A stretch of 33,147 nucleotides of DNA from Stercoripulliclostridium_A sp964480195 (GTDB lineage: Bacteria > Bacillota > Clostridia > Christensenellales > DTU072), in the NCBI GenBank assembly GCA_964480195.1, contig CAYZOJ010000011.1:1-33147 (forward strand), written 5' to 3'. Position numbers and translations under genes: made by a program. Shown here piece after piece: positions 7,610 to 14,959 of the stretch; the first letter of the stretch is position 1, and each line of letters begins with the position of its first letter. The notes beneath the pieces were generated by a model, which did not search any database, had not been told where the DNA came from, and saw only the letters and a list, made by a program, of their open reading frames with translations.

Positions 7610-8569
7610 ATGGAAGCAAATCAAAATCAATCAAAGATAGCCATACTTATCGACGCCGAAAACGTGTCTTACAAAAACACGGCGCAGATAATAGAAACTA
7701 TGGAGAACAAAGGCAAGATACTCGTAAAGGTCGTCGTGGCGGACTGGACGAGAATAACCGGCGCGCAAACGCGCTCCAACGGCAAATACGTGTATCGTTC
7801 TATGCAGATAGACGGCTGGCGCAACGAGGCGAGCAAGCACTCGATGACCGCCGTACAGCAGTTTAGTTACGTTTCGGGCAAGAACACGTCGGATATAGCA
7901 ATGACCATACAGGCGATGAAAATTCTTTACGAAAAGCCGTACATTACGACGTTTTGCCTTGTGTCAAACGATTCCGATTTTACCCGTCTTGCCCAAGAAC
8001 TCAGAGAGCAGAACAAAGAAGTAATCGGAATGGGAGAAAGGGATAAAGCCATAAAAGAGTTCGTGAACGCCTTTTCCGAATTTATTTATCTCGGAGAAAG
8101 TATAGACGAAGACGTTCCCGAAAAACCCAAGCAAGAGGAAACCGAAAGCGCAAAAACGGTATCCCATAAGCAAGAAAACGGAAACGATGACAAGTCAAAT
8201 CGCAAGCCCGAAAAGCATAAGAAAGAACGTAGCGCCGAACCTAAATGTATACTCGATTCCGAGAAGATGGACGCGTTAAGGACGATAGTCGCGGATACGA
8301 TAGAGGAGTCGGAAGAAAGCGTTGCTTATTACAGTGCGATAGCATCTAAAATGAAGAGGAAGTTTTCTGACTTCATCCCCGCAAACTACGAGTGTCGGAA
8401 CGTCAGTCAGCTTATGGGCAAGCTCCTACCGTTCTTAAAGGGATACGAGGAATACAAGGAGCCCATTCCCAATAACAGCAACGGTTATATTTATATGCTC
8501 CGCAAAAAGACGGTAACCAAAAAGGCAGTTGCCAAAAGGAACGGGAAAAAGCAAACCGACAAAAAGTAG
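7610..8569 (+). CDS. NYN-domain (LabA/DUF88-like) protein with C-terminal OST-HTH/LOTUS domain
   Basis: The 319-residue product begins with a PIN-like NYN domain (about 8-165). Conserved acidic residues are visible in AILIDAENV, in DIAMTIQAMKI and in LVSNDSDFTRLA, the metal-binding set expected of a ribonuclease fold. A charged, Lys/Glu-rich linker (about 170-220) leads to an OST-HTH/LOTUS domain (about 223-305: SEESVAYYSAIASKMKRKF...GYIYMLRKK), an RNA-binding winged helix. The C-terminus is strongly basic. Proteins of this layout occur widely in bacteria and eukaryotes and are thought to act on RNA; the bacterial substrate is unknown. GGGAGG precedes the ATG. It probably forms its own transcription unit or reads through from the aro operon. 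Confidence 0.9.
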   Translation: MEANQNQSKIAILIDAENVSYKNTAQIIETMENKGKILVKVVVADWTRITGAQTRSNGKYVYRSMQIDGWRNEASKHSMTAVQQFSYVSGKNTSDIAMTIQAMKILYEKPYITTFCLVSNDSDFTRLAQELREQNKEVIGMGERDKAIKEFVNAFSEFIYLGESIDEDVPEKPKQEETESAKTVSHKQENGNDDKSNRKPEKHKKERSAEPKCILDSEKMDALRTIVADTIEESEESVAYYSAIASKMKRKFSDFIPANYECRNVSQLMGKLLPFLKGYEEYKEPIPNNSNGYIYMLRKKTVTKKAVAKRNGKKQTDKK

Positions 8570-8592
8570 ACGTCTTCGGACCAAAACGCGTA

Positions 8593-8621
8593 TTGCGCAT
8601 TCGTCCGAGGTATGGTATAAT
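8593..8621 (+). promoter_or_regulatory. Extended -10 promoter overlapping a TCGGAC/GTCCGA palindrome
   Basis: TTGCGC (8593-8598), 17 nt, TATAAT (8616-8621) with the extended element TGG. The arms TCGGAC (8576-8581) and GTCCGA (8603-8608) bracket the -35 and most of the spacer. The palindrome could be an operator, or the stem of a weak terminator for the NYN gene. It lacks a U-run. Confidence 0.7.
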
Positions 8622-8641
8622 TTAAGTATAACGGAGGGCAT

Positions 8642-9061
8642 ATGGAATATTCGGTTTCAGGAAGCAGAATCGCTCTGCGCCTCGTAAAAGGCGAAGAAGT
8701 CGTATCGAGCATAAAAGCTCTTTGCGCGGAACTCGGCATTAAAGCGGGTTCGGTTAGCGGAATAGGCGCGTCGAACAACGCGGAAATCGGCGTACTCGAA
8801 ACGGCGAGCAAGGTATACGTCAAAAAACCGCTTACGGGAGATATGGAAATAGCCTCTCTCACGGGGAACGTTTCCGTAGCGGAAGACGGTGGCGTATATC
8901 TTCATTTACACGCGGTGTTCGGAGGTTTGGACGGCGTATACGCGGGACATCTCGATTACGCATACGTCAGCGCGACGGCGGAAATATTCATCGACGTTTT
9001 CGACGGCGAAATAAATCGTTTCAAAGACGACGAAACAGGACTTAATCTAATGAGGTTTTAA
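8642..9061 (+). CDS. PPC/DUF296-domain protein
   Basis: This 139-residue single-domain protein belongs to the plants-and-prokaryotes-conserved (PPC, DUF296) family. In plants the domain is fused to AT-hook DNA-binding motifs; stand-alone bacterial forms are small trimers that bind metal. Visible family features are LVKGEEVVSSIKALCAELGI, the GSVSGIGA loop, and the conserved histidine pattern LHLHAVFGG...YAGHL that is thought to ligate the metal. A strong AGGGCAT-spaced GGAGGG site precedes the ATG. It is followed after 1 nt by a DUF218 gene. No DNA-binding extension is present. The biochemical role is unknown. Confidence 0.87.
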   Translation: MEYSVSGSRIALRLVKGEEVVSSIKALCAELGIKAGSVSGIGASNNAEIGVLETASKVYVKKPLTGDMEIASLTGNVSVAEDGGVYLHLHAVFGGLDGVYAGHLDYAYVSATAEIFIDVFDGEINRFKDDETGLNLMRF

Positions 9062-9062
9062 T

Positions 9063-9503
9063 ATGGAAGTATTTGTATTACTCGGTAACAGAATGAACGA
9101 CGACGGAAGCATATCGGAGATACTCAAAGGTCGTCTTGAAATCGCAAAAGACTACTATTTTGCGCGTAAGCCGGATAAAATAATAGTAACCGGAGGTCTT
9201 GCAAATCCCGTAGCGGGCACGCCCGAAGCGCCCGTGATGAAGCGTGAACTCGTTGCGCGCGGAGTGCCGGAAGAGATAATAATCGAAGAGGACAAGAGCC
9301 TTACGACCAAACAGAACGCCGAGTTTTCCGTGCCGATAATAAAGTCGCTCGGAGCCGATCGCGTTGTACTGTGCACGTCCAAGGAGCATATGAACAGATG
9401 GTACCTTAACCCCAAACGTCTGTTCCGTTTCTATATGGCTAAGAACGGGCTTAAAAAAGTCGCGTTGGTTCCGTACGTCGGCGATCTTTCCGCCACGGAC
9501 TAA
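9063..9503 (+). CDS. Short DUF218 (YdcF/SanA-like) protein
   Basis: The 146-residue soluble protein has the core of the DUF218 fold. It starts with VFVLLGNRMNDDG and continues with the diagnostic IIVTGG strand-turn. The ELVARGVPEEIIIEEDKSLTTKQNAEF segment follows, where the acidic residue, Thr and Asn are conserved in the family. Most family members run 180-250 residues and often have an N-terminal membrane anchor; this one has neither the anchor nor the usual C-terminal helices, so it is a minimal version. It starts 1 nt after the PPC-gene stop and is presumably co-transcribed. Family members affect envelope permeability in enterobacteria or bind nucleotides, but the reaction is unsettled. 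Confidence 0.82.
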   Translation: MEVFVLLGNRMNDDGSISEILKGRLEIAKDYYFARKPDKIIVTGGLANPVAGTPEAPVMKRELVARGVPEEIIIEEDKSLTTKQNAEFSVPIIKSLGADRVVLCTSKEHMNRWYLNPKRLFRFYMAKNGLKKVALVPYVGDLSATD

Positions 9504-9547
9504 AACCTAAAATAACCTAAAATAACTTAAAAAATGATATTTAAATA

Positions 9548-9576
9548 TTGTAAAAATCGTCGCGATGTGATAAAAT
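9548..9576 (+). promoter_or_regulatory. Promoter of the 79-aa orphan gene
   Basis: TTGTAA (9548-9553), 17 nt, TAAAAT (9571-9576); an overlapping TATAAT lies at 9576-9581. Just upstream (9506-9533) is a short A/T-rich direct repeat of CCTAAAATAA units. Confidence 0.65.
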
Positions 9577-9608
9577 ATAATATAACGACTAATATAGAGA
9601 GGTAGGAT

Positions 9609-9848
9609 ATGAATTATAAAGCTCCGGAACATCATTCTCTTGACGGACAAGTCATCGAGTGCAACGGCAAAAAGTACAAACTTTCCGCCAACAACACCGT
9701 AATATACCCCGTGCAAATTCCTATGCCGACGTACAACCTCAATCCGACGATGTCGTTCGATACCGAGGACGGCGAATTGGTACTTAGAATCAAACCGAAC
9801 CCCGTACCCGTAATCAACGGTCAAGAAGTTCCCTTCAAGAGGAAATAA
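9609..9848 (+). CDS. 79-aa orphan protein
   Basis: I do not recognise this small protein. It is hydrophilic with no membrane segment, and its many prolines (IYPVQIPMPTYNLNP, KPNPVPVINGQ) suggest an extended beta or poorly folded chain. The lysine-rich end (PFKRK) is basic. The reading frame has a clear ribosome site (GAGAGGTAGG upstream of the ATG), its own promoter at 9548-9576 and a terminator at 9860-9884. That makes a single-gene transcription unit and argues that it is real and expressed. The codon pattern matches its neighbours. A function cannot be assigned. Confidence 0.72.
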   Translation: MNYKAPEHHSLDGQVIECNGKKYKLSANNTVIYPVQIPMPTYNLNPTMSFDTEDGELVLRIKPNPVPVINGQEVPFKRK

Positions 9849-9859
9849 CATAGCAAAAT

Positions 9860-9884
9860 AACGCCGTTTTTACGGCGTTTCTTA
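9860..9884 (+). terminator. Rho-independent terminator after the 79-aa gene
   Basis: The stem AACGCCG (9860-9866) with CGGCGTT (9873-9879) surrounds a U-rich loop and is followed by TCTTATT. It ends only about 9-13 nt before the lysR start codon, which is an unusually tight arrangement. Confidence 0.75.
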
Positions 9885-9892
9885 TTATTAAG

Positions 9893-10819
9893 ATGAATAT
9901 ACAATACTTAAAATACGCCGTAGAAGTCGCAAAAGCGGGTTCTCTCAGTAAGGCGTCCGAAACTTTGTGCGTAGCACAACCCAACCTAAGCAGAGCCGTA
10001 AAAGAGCTTGAAAACGAGCTCGGAATCACCTTGTTCGAGCGTTGCGCGACGGGTATGAGCCTGACTCCGGACGGAGCGAGGCTGGTTTCTTATGCCAAGA
10101 AACTTTTGCGCGAAATGGACGAAATCGAGCATATGTTCAAAGCCGAAGACAAGAAGAAGGCTCATTTTTCCATATCGGTTCCGAGAGCGAGTTATATATC
10201 CAAAGCTTTTGTCGAGTTCAGCAAATGCCTCGATGACGAAGAGCGTTGCGAAGTTTTCTATCAGGAAACCAACGCGATGAACGTCATCAAAAACATAACC
10301 GATTCCGATTATAAATTAGGTATCGTTCGTTATGCGGAGCAGTACGACAAGTACTTCAAAGAGATGTTCGAGCAAAAGGGACTTGCTTACGAACTCGTAA
10401 CCGAGTTCAAGTATCGACTTGCGATGTCGACGGATTGTCCGCTTGCGGAGCTTGACGTAATAGGTTATGCCGACCTTGCCGATTTCATAGAAATCGCCCA
10501 CGCCGATCCGTACGTTCCGACGCTCGGACTTGCCGACGTTCGTAAGATGGAGCTTCCCGAAAGCGGAGTCAAGCGCATATTCGTATTCGAAAGAGGCGGT
10601 CAGTTTGATCTTCTTTCCTCTAATCCCGAAACGTATATGTGGGTATCTCCTATACCTCAAGATACTCTCGAGCGTTTCGGTATAACCGAAAGGGACTGTC
10701 CGGACAACACAAAAACATACAAAGATATGCTTGTTTACCGTAAAGATTACAAGCTTACAAACCTTGACAAAAACTTCATAACCGCGTTATGTCGAGCCAA
10801 AAGAGAGGTCATCGGATAG
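9893..10819 (+). CDS. LysR-family transcriptional regulator
   Basis: The 308-residue protein has an N-terminal winged HTH (1-60). It carries the LysR signature: YLKYAVEVAKAGSLSKASETL, then QPNLSRAVKELENELGITLFER. A linker helix and a two-lobed periplasmic-binding-protein-like effector domain (about 90-300) follow. It lies immediately upstream of adhE in the same direction and is separated from it by a 124-bp promoter region with a T-N11-A palindrome, so it is a good candidate regulator of the adhE/hydrogenase cluster. The ATG has no clear Shine-Dalgarno sequence and starts about 13 nt after a terminator hairpin. The start is still convincing because the HTH begins at once, as in other family members. 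Confidence 0.9.
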   Translation: MNIQYLKYAVEVAKAGSLSKASETLCVAQPNLSRAVKELENELGITLFERCATGMSLTPDGARLVSYAKKLLREMDEIEHMFKAEDKKKAHFSISVPRASYISKAFVEFSKCLDDEERCEVFYQETNAMNVIKNITDSDYKLGIVRYAEQYDKYFKEMFEQKGLAYELVTEFKYRLAMSTDCPLAELDVIGYADLADFIEIAHADPYVPTLGLADVRKMELPESGVKRIFVFERGGQFDLLSSNPETYMWVSPIPQDTLERFGITERDCPDNTKTYKDMLVYRKDYKLTNLDKNFITALCRAKREVIG

Positions 10820-10848
10820 ACATATATTTTTTGATATACCCCGTTACG

Positions 10849-10887
10849 ATAAATGTATTATATTTATTTAATTGTAAATGGTATAAT
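10849..10887 (+). promoter_or_regulatory. adhE promoter region with LysR-box-like palindrome
   Basis: An extended -10 element TGG-TATAAT lies at 10879-10887; the -35 position is A/T-rich and poor, so activation is likely to be needed. ATAAAT (10849-10854) and ATTTAT (10862-10867) form a palindrome that contains a T-N11-A pattern typical of LysR operators, located at about -35 to -70. A second small palindrome, ATTTA-N4-TAAAT, sits at about 10866-10879. The leader to the AdhE ATG is about 50 nt. Confidence 0.5.
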
Positions 10888-10943
10888 TTCGGAGAATTAA
10901 CCCCGACCGCATAAAAACGGTAATACTAACTTAGGAGTGAATA

Positions 10944-13658
10944 ATGGAACAAAAGGATTATGCAATAGTAGACGGAGTAGAAGCTTTAAAGAAAGCTATC
11001 GCAAGAGTCAAGGAAGCGCAAAAAGCTTTTTCCGAGTACACGGAAGAACAAGTTGACAAAATCTTTTTTGCCGCGTCCGTAGCCGCAAACAAAATGCGCA
11101 TACCGCTTGCCAAAATGGCAGTCGAAGAAACGGGTATGGGTATCGTGGAAGACAAGGTCATCAAAAACCACTATGCTTCCGAGTATATCTATAACAAGTA
11201 CAGAGATGTCAAGACCTGCGGTGTCATCGAAGAAGACAAAGCGTATGGCATAAAGAAGATAGCCGAGCCTATCGGACTTGTCGGTGCGGTAATCCCCACG
11301 ACGAACCCCACCTCGACCGCGATATTCAAGACGCTTATTTGTCTTAAAACCCGTAACGGCATAATCATCAGCCCCCACCCGAGAGCTAAGAAATCCACAA
11401 TCGCGGCGGCGAAAGTTGTTCTCGAAGCGGCAGTTAAGGCGGGCGCTCCCGAAGGTATCATCGGTTGGATAGATATTCCGAGCCTCGAGATGACCAATAT
11501 GCTCATGAAAGAAGCCGACATCATTCTCGCGACCGGCGGTCCCGGTATGGTCAGAGCCGCATACAGTAGCGGTAAACCCGCACTCGGCGTAGGAGCCGGC
11601 AACACTCCCGCCATTATCGACAGCACCGCGGACGTAACGCTTGCAGTCAACTCCATAATTCATTCCAAGACGTTCGATAACGGTATGATTTGCGCAAGCG
11701 AACAGTCTGTTATCGTTCTCGACGACGTTTACGAAGAAGCTAAGTCCGAATTTATGGCAAGAGGTTGCTACTTCCTCGACCCCGAAGAAACCCAAAAAGT
11801 TCGCAAGACCATTCTCATCAACGGCGCTCTCAATGCCAAGATAGTCGGACAAAAGCCCGTTACCATTGCTAAGCTTGCGGGATTCGACGTTCCCGTCGGC
11901 ACCAAGATTTTGATAGGCGAAGTAGAATCCGTCGACATTTCGGAAGAGTTCGCACACGAAAAACTCTCTCCCGTACTCGCGATGTACCGCGCAAAGGATA
12001 TTCAGGACGCGTTCGCAAAAGCCGAGCAACTTATAGCCGACGGCGGTTACGGCCACACTTCTTCCATTTACCTTAACGTTTCCACCGAGCAAGCCAAACT
12101 CGAAGAGTTCGCTCATCGTATGAAGACTTGCAGAGTCCTTGTAAACACCCCGTCGTCGCAAGGCGGTATCGGCGATATTTACAACTTCAAACTTACCCCG
12201 TCGCTCACTTTGGGTTGCGGTTCTTGGGGCGGTAACTCGGTATCGGAAAACGTAGGCGTAAAACACTTAATCAACATCAAAACGGTCGCGGAAAGGAGAG
12301 AAAACATGCTTTGGTTCAGAGCTCCCGAAAAAGTATATATCAAGAAAGGTTGTTTGCCCGTAGCTCTCGACGAGCTCAAGACGGTAATGGGCAAAAAGAG
12401 AGCGTTCATCGTAACGGACAGCTTCTTATATCATAACGGTTACACCAAACCCATCACCGACAAACTCGACGAAATGGGTATGGCGCATACGACGTTCTTC
12501 GACGTCGCTCCGGATCCCACGCTTGCTTGCGCAAAAGCGGGTACCGAACAAATGCGTGCATTCGCTCCCGACTGCATCATAGCTCTCGGCGGTGGTTCCG
12601 CAATGGACGCGGCAAAGATAATGTGGGTAATGTACGAGCACCCCGAAGTTGACTTTATGGATATGGCAATGCGCTTTATGGATATCCGTAAGCGTGTATA
12701 TACGTTCCCCAAAATGGGCGAAAAGGCATACTTTATCGCAATACCGACTTCCGCAGGTACCGGTTCCGAAGTTACCCCGTTTGCCGTCATCACCGACGAA
12801 ACGACGGGTATCAAATATCCTCTTGCCGATTACGAACTTATGCCCAAGATGGCAATAGTCGACACCGACTTCCATATGAGCGCACCTCGCGGACTTACCG
12901 CGGCTTCCGGTATCGACGCCGTAACCCACGCTCTCGAAGCAATCGCTTCGATGATGGCAACCGATTACACCGACGGTCTTGCTCTCAAAGCGCTCAAAAC
13001 GATATTCGAATATCTCCCGAGAGCTTACGACAACGGCAGAACCGACGTCGTCGCAAGAGAGAAGATGGCAAACGCCGCCACTATGGCAGGTATGGCATTC
13101 GCAAACGCATTCCTCGGAGTATGCCACTCGATGGCGCATAAACTCGGCGCGTTCCATCACCTCCCGCACGGTGTGGCAAACGCGTTGATGATTGACGAAG
13201 TAATCCGCTTTAACGCGTCCGAAGTTCCCGCCAAGATGGGTACCTTCCCGCAATACGACCATCCACATACTCGCGCAAGATACGCCGAAGTTGCCGATTA
13301 CCTCGGTATCGACGGTAAGAACGAAGAAGAAAAGGTCGAGCACCTCATTCTCGCAATCGACGCTCTCAAGGAAAGAGTCGGTATCAAGCAAACCATCAAG
13401 GAATATGTTCCCGACGAAGCCGACTTCCTCGCACGTCTTGACGACATGGTAGAGCAAGCGTTCGACGATCAGTGCACCGGCGCAAACCCGAGATATCCGC
13501 TTATGAGCGAAATCAAGCAAATGTACCTTAACGCATACTACGGTAATCAATTTGTAGAAAACGCAGTTCCGATTCTCGCAAAAGAAAGCGACGTCGAATC
13601 CGCACGTAACTTCAAAAAGATTTATACCCACGGCGAAACCGGCATCAACAAGAAATAG
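10944..13658 (+). CDS. adhE: Bifunctional acetaldehyde-CoA/alcohol dehydrogenase
   Basis: AdhE reduces acetyl-CoA to acetaldehyde and then to ethanol with two NADH, and assembles into cytosolic spirosomes. The N-terminal aldehyde dehydrogenase domain (about 1-440) has the catalytic Cys250 in NGMICASEQS and cofactor-site motifs such as ATGGPGMVRAAYSSGKP. After the linker ERRENMLWF (residue ~455) comes the iron-dependent alcohol dehydrogenase domain. It shows GGGSAMDAAKIMW, TSAGTGSEVTPFAVI and the metal ligands in GIDAVTHALE and HSMAHKLGAFHHLPHG. At 904 residues it is slightly longer than the usual 860-890. TAGGAG precedes the ATG. It heads the hydrogenase cluster; the next gene starts 11 nt after its stop. 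It would be an NADH sink alternative to H2 release. Confidence 0.97.
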   Translation: MEQKDYAIVDGVEALKKAIARVKEAQKAFSEYTEEQVDKIFFAASVAANKMRIPLAKMAVEETGMGIVEDKVIKNHYASEYIYNKYRDVKTCGVIEEDKAYGIKKIAEPIGLVGAVIPTTNPTSTAIFKTLICLKTRNGIIISPHPRAKKSTIAAAKVVLEAAVKAGAPEGIIGWIDIPSLEMTNMLMKEADIILATGGPGMVRAAYSSGKPALGVGAGNTPAIIDSTADVTLAVNSIIHSKTFDNGMICASEQSVIVLDDVYEEAKSEFMARGCYFLDPEETQKVRKTILINGALNAKIVGQKPVTIAKLAGFDVPVGTKILIGEVESVDISEEFAHEKLSPVLAMYRAKDIQDAFAKAEQLIADGGYGHTSSIYLNVSTEQAKLEEFAHRMKTCRVLVNTPSSQGGIGDIYNFKLTPSLTLGCGSWGGNSVSENVGVKHLINIKTVAERRENMLWFRAPEKVYIKKGCLPVALDELKTVMGKKRAFIVTDSFLYHNGYTKPITDKLDEMGMAHTTFFDVAPDPTLACAKAGTEQMRAFAPDCIIALGGGSAMDAAKIMWVMYEHPEVDFMDMAMRFMDIRKRVYTFPKMGEKAYFIAIPTSAGTGSEVTPFAVITDETTGIKYPLADYELMPKMAIVDTDFHMSAPRGLTAASGIDAVTHALEAIASMMATDYTDGLALKALKTIFEYLPRAYDNGRTDVVAREKMANAATMAGMAFANAFLGVCHSMAHKLGAFHHLPHGVANALMIDEVIRFNASEVPAKMGTFPQYDHPHTRARYAEVADYLGIDGKNEEEKVEHLILAIDALKERVGIKQTIKEYVPDEADFLARLDDMVEQAFDDQCTGANPRYPLMSEIKQMYLNAYYGNQFVENAVPILAKESDVESARNFKKIYTHGETGINKK

Positions 13659-13669
13659 AGGAGGCCAAT

Positions 13670-14428
13670 ATGAAACTCGACAGAGTAATTGCTGTAAGAA
13701 ACAACAAAACCATATATCGTGACGGCGATAATTGCATAAAAGTTTTCGACGCCGATTTTTCTAAAGCCGACGTTTTGAACGAAGCTCTCAATCAAGCACG
13801 CGTAGAGGGTACCGGTCTTAACATTCCCAAAATCCGCGAGGTTACCACTTTTGACGGAAAATGGGCGATAGTTTCCGAATATATCAAAGGAAAAACTCTC
13901 GATAGACTTATGGCGGAAGTCGCCGAAGACCCCGACAAAAAGGCTGAGTATTTGGAGATGTTCGTAAATCTTCAAATCGAAGTGCAGTCTAAGACCTGCC
14001 CGCTCCTCACCAAGCTCAGAGATAAGATGAACCGTAAGATTAGCGAAGCCGATCTCGACGCAACCACTCGTTACGATCTTCATACAAGGCTCGAGGGTAT
14101 GCCCAAGCACAAAAAGCTTTGCCACGGCGATTTTAACCCTTCCAATATAATAATCGCTGAGGACGGCACTCCTTACATCATCGACTGGTCCCATGCAACG
14201 CAGGGCAATGCGTCCGCCGACGTAGCGCGCACATATCTTTTGTTCTGCCTTGCGGGCGACACCGAAACAGCCGACGCGTACCTCAATATGTTCTGCAAAA
14301 AGACCGACACCGCAAGACAGTATGTCCAAAAGTGGATGCCTATAGTTGCGGCTTCCCAATCGGTCAAAGGCAATAAAGACGAACGTGAATTCCTGCTTTC
14401 GTGGGTAGACGTAGTAGAATATCAATAA
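13670..14428 (+). CDS. APH/choline-kinase-fold phosphotransferase in the hydrogenase cluster
   Basis: This 252-residue protein has the bilobed aminoglycoside-phosphotransferase fold, related to eukaryotic-type protein kinases. The catalytic loop HGDFNPSN gives His152, Asp154 (base) and Asn159, and IDWSHA gives the metal-binding Asp172. All key residues are kept, so it should be an active kinase. GAGGAGG lies before the ATG, and it follows adhE by 11 nt and precedes the ferredoxin genes by 16 nt. Membership in a cluster with a PP2C-type phosphatase suggests it phosphorylates a protein or small-molecule partner of the sensory hydrogenase; antibiotic resistance is less likely. The substrate is unknown. 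Confidence 0.85.
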   Translation: MKLDRVIAVRNNKTIYRDGDNCIKVFDADFSKADVLNEALNQARVEGTGLNIPKIREVTTFDGKWAIVSEYIKGKTLDRLMAEVAEDPDKKAEYLEMFVNLQIEVQSKTCPLLTKLRDKMNRKISEADLDATTRYDLHTRLEGMPKHKKLCHGDFNPSNIIIAEDGTPYIIDWSHATQGNASADVARTYLLFCLAGDTETADAYLNMFCKKTDTARQYVQKWMPIVAASQSVKGNKDEREFLLSWVDVVEYQ

Positions 14429-14444
14429 AATTCGGAGAAAACAA

Positions 14445-14687
14445 ATGGTAAAAGTAGTTGTATGTATCGGCAGTTCCTGCCATATCAAAGGTTCTCGTCA
14501 AGTAGTCGAAGAGCTCCAAAGACTGGTTGCCGAAAGCAATACGGAAGACCAAATCGAACTCGGCGGAACGTTCTGCATGGGCAGATGCCAAGAAGGCGTA
14601 TGCGTAACGGTCGACGGAGATTTCTATTCCGTTTCGCCGGAAACCGTTGAAGAATTCTTTACCAAGGAAGTCTTAAAGAGGGTATAG
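14445..14687 (+). CDS. Thioredoxin-like [2Fe-2S] ferredoxin 1
   Basis: This 80-residue protein is a stand-alone version of the NuoE/HydC-type thioredoxin-like ferredoxin domain. Four cysteines in the pattern C-X4-C-X31-C-X3-C (Cys7, 12, 44 and 48) should hold one [2Fe-2S] cluster. The motif around the first pair is CIGSSCHIKGS. It would carry electrons between partners or to the adjacent hydrogenases. CGGAG precedes the ATG, and it lies 4 nt from a paralogue that matches it in cysteine positions exactly. It differs from the second copy in lacking the NRTG insertion near residue 50 and in carrying an extra cysteine at GVC. Confidence 0.9.
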   Translation: MVKVVVCIGSSCHIKGSRQVVEELQRLVAESNTEDQIELGGTFCMGRCQEGVCVTVDGDFYSVSPETVEEFFTKEVLKRV

Positions 14688-14691
14688 CGCA

Positions 14692-14958
14692 ATGCTTATT
14701 ATACAGATATGCGTAGGCAGTTCCTGCCATTTGAAAGGCTCGCAAGATATTGTCGAGCTTTTCCAAAAGTATATAGAAGACAACGCACTCGAATCGGAAA
14801 TCGTGTTGACGGGTTCGTTCTGTACGGGCAAATGTAACCGTACGGGCGTAACCGTCACCGTCGACGACGATATTTACACGGGCATTACGCGCGAGAATTT
14901 CAGAGAATTTTGGAACAATACCGTTATGCCCAAAGTAAAGGCAAACAGAGGAGAATAA
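14692..14958 (+). CDS. Thioredoxin-like [2Fe-2S] ferredoxin 2
   Basis: This 88-residue paralogue of the preceding gene has identical cysteine numbering (Cys7, 12, 44 and 48) and the matching motif CVGSSCHLKGS. The C-terminal half diverges (CTGKCNRTGVTVTV, then a basic tail). Tandem duplication followed by divergence is the simple explanation, and it implies two distinct redox partners or potentials. It lies 4 nt after the first copy and 1 nt before the sensory hydrogenase gene. Similar Trx-like ferredoxin genes accompany sensory [FeFe]-hydrogenase genes in other Clostridia, but usually I recall one rather than two. Confidence 0.9.
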   Translation: MLIIQICVGSSCHLKGSQDIVELFQKYIEDNALESEIVLTGSFCTGKCNRTGVTVTVDDDIYTGITRENFREFWNNTVMPKVKANRGE

Positions 14959-14959
14959 A

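Noticed and set aside
5035..9503. Defence island suggested by the WYL regulator and the NYN protein
   Set aside because: Neither is accompanied by a nuclease, helicase, toxin or other effector, and the surroundings are metabolic genes.
10820..10943. Rex (NADH-responsive repressor) operator before adhE
   Set aside because: No TTGTTAA-N4-TTAACAA-like site is present; only a T-N11-A palindrome and a short ATTTA/TAAAT repeat were found.
10986..13631. Long minus-strand reading frames opposite adhE (426 and 401 residues)
   Set aside because: They mirror a highly codon-biased gene with clear homology on the plus strand, are rich in Cys, His and Arg, and have no ribosome site or known motif.
13670..14428. 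Aminoglycoside resistance gene
   Set aside because: The APH fold is shared by many kinases; it sits inside a hydrogenase operon and lacks any resistance-island context.
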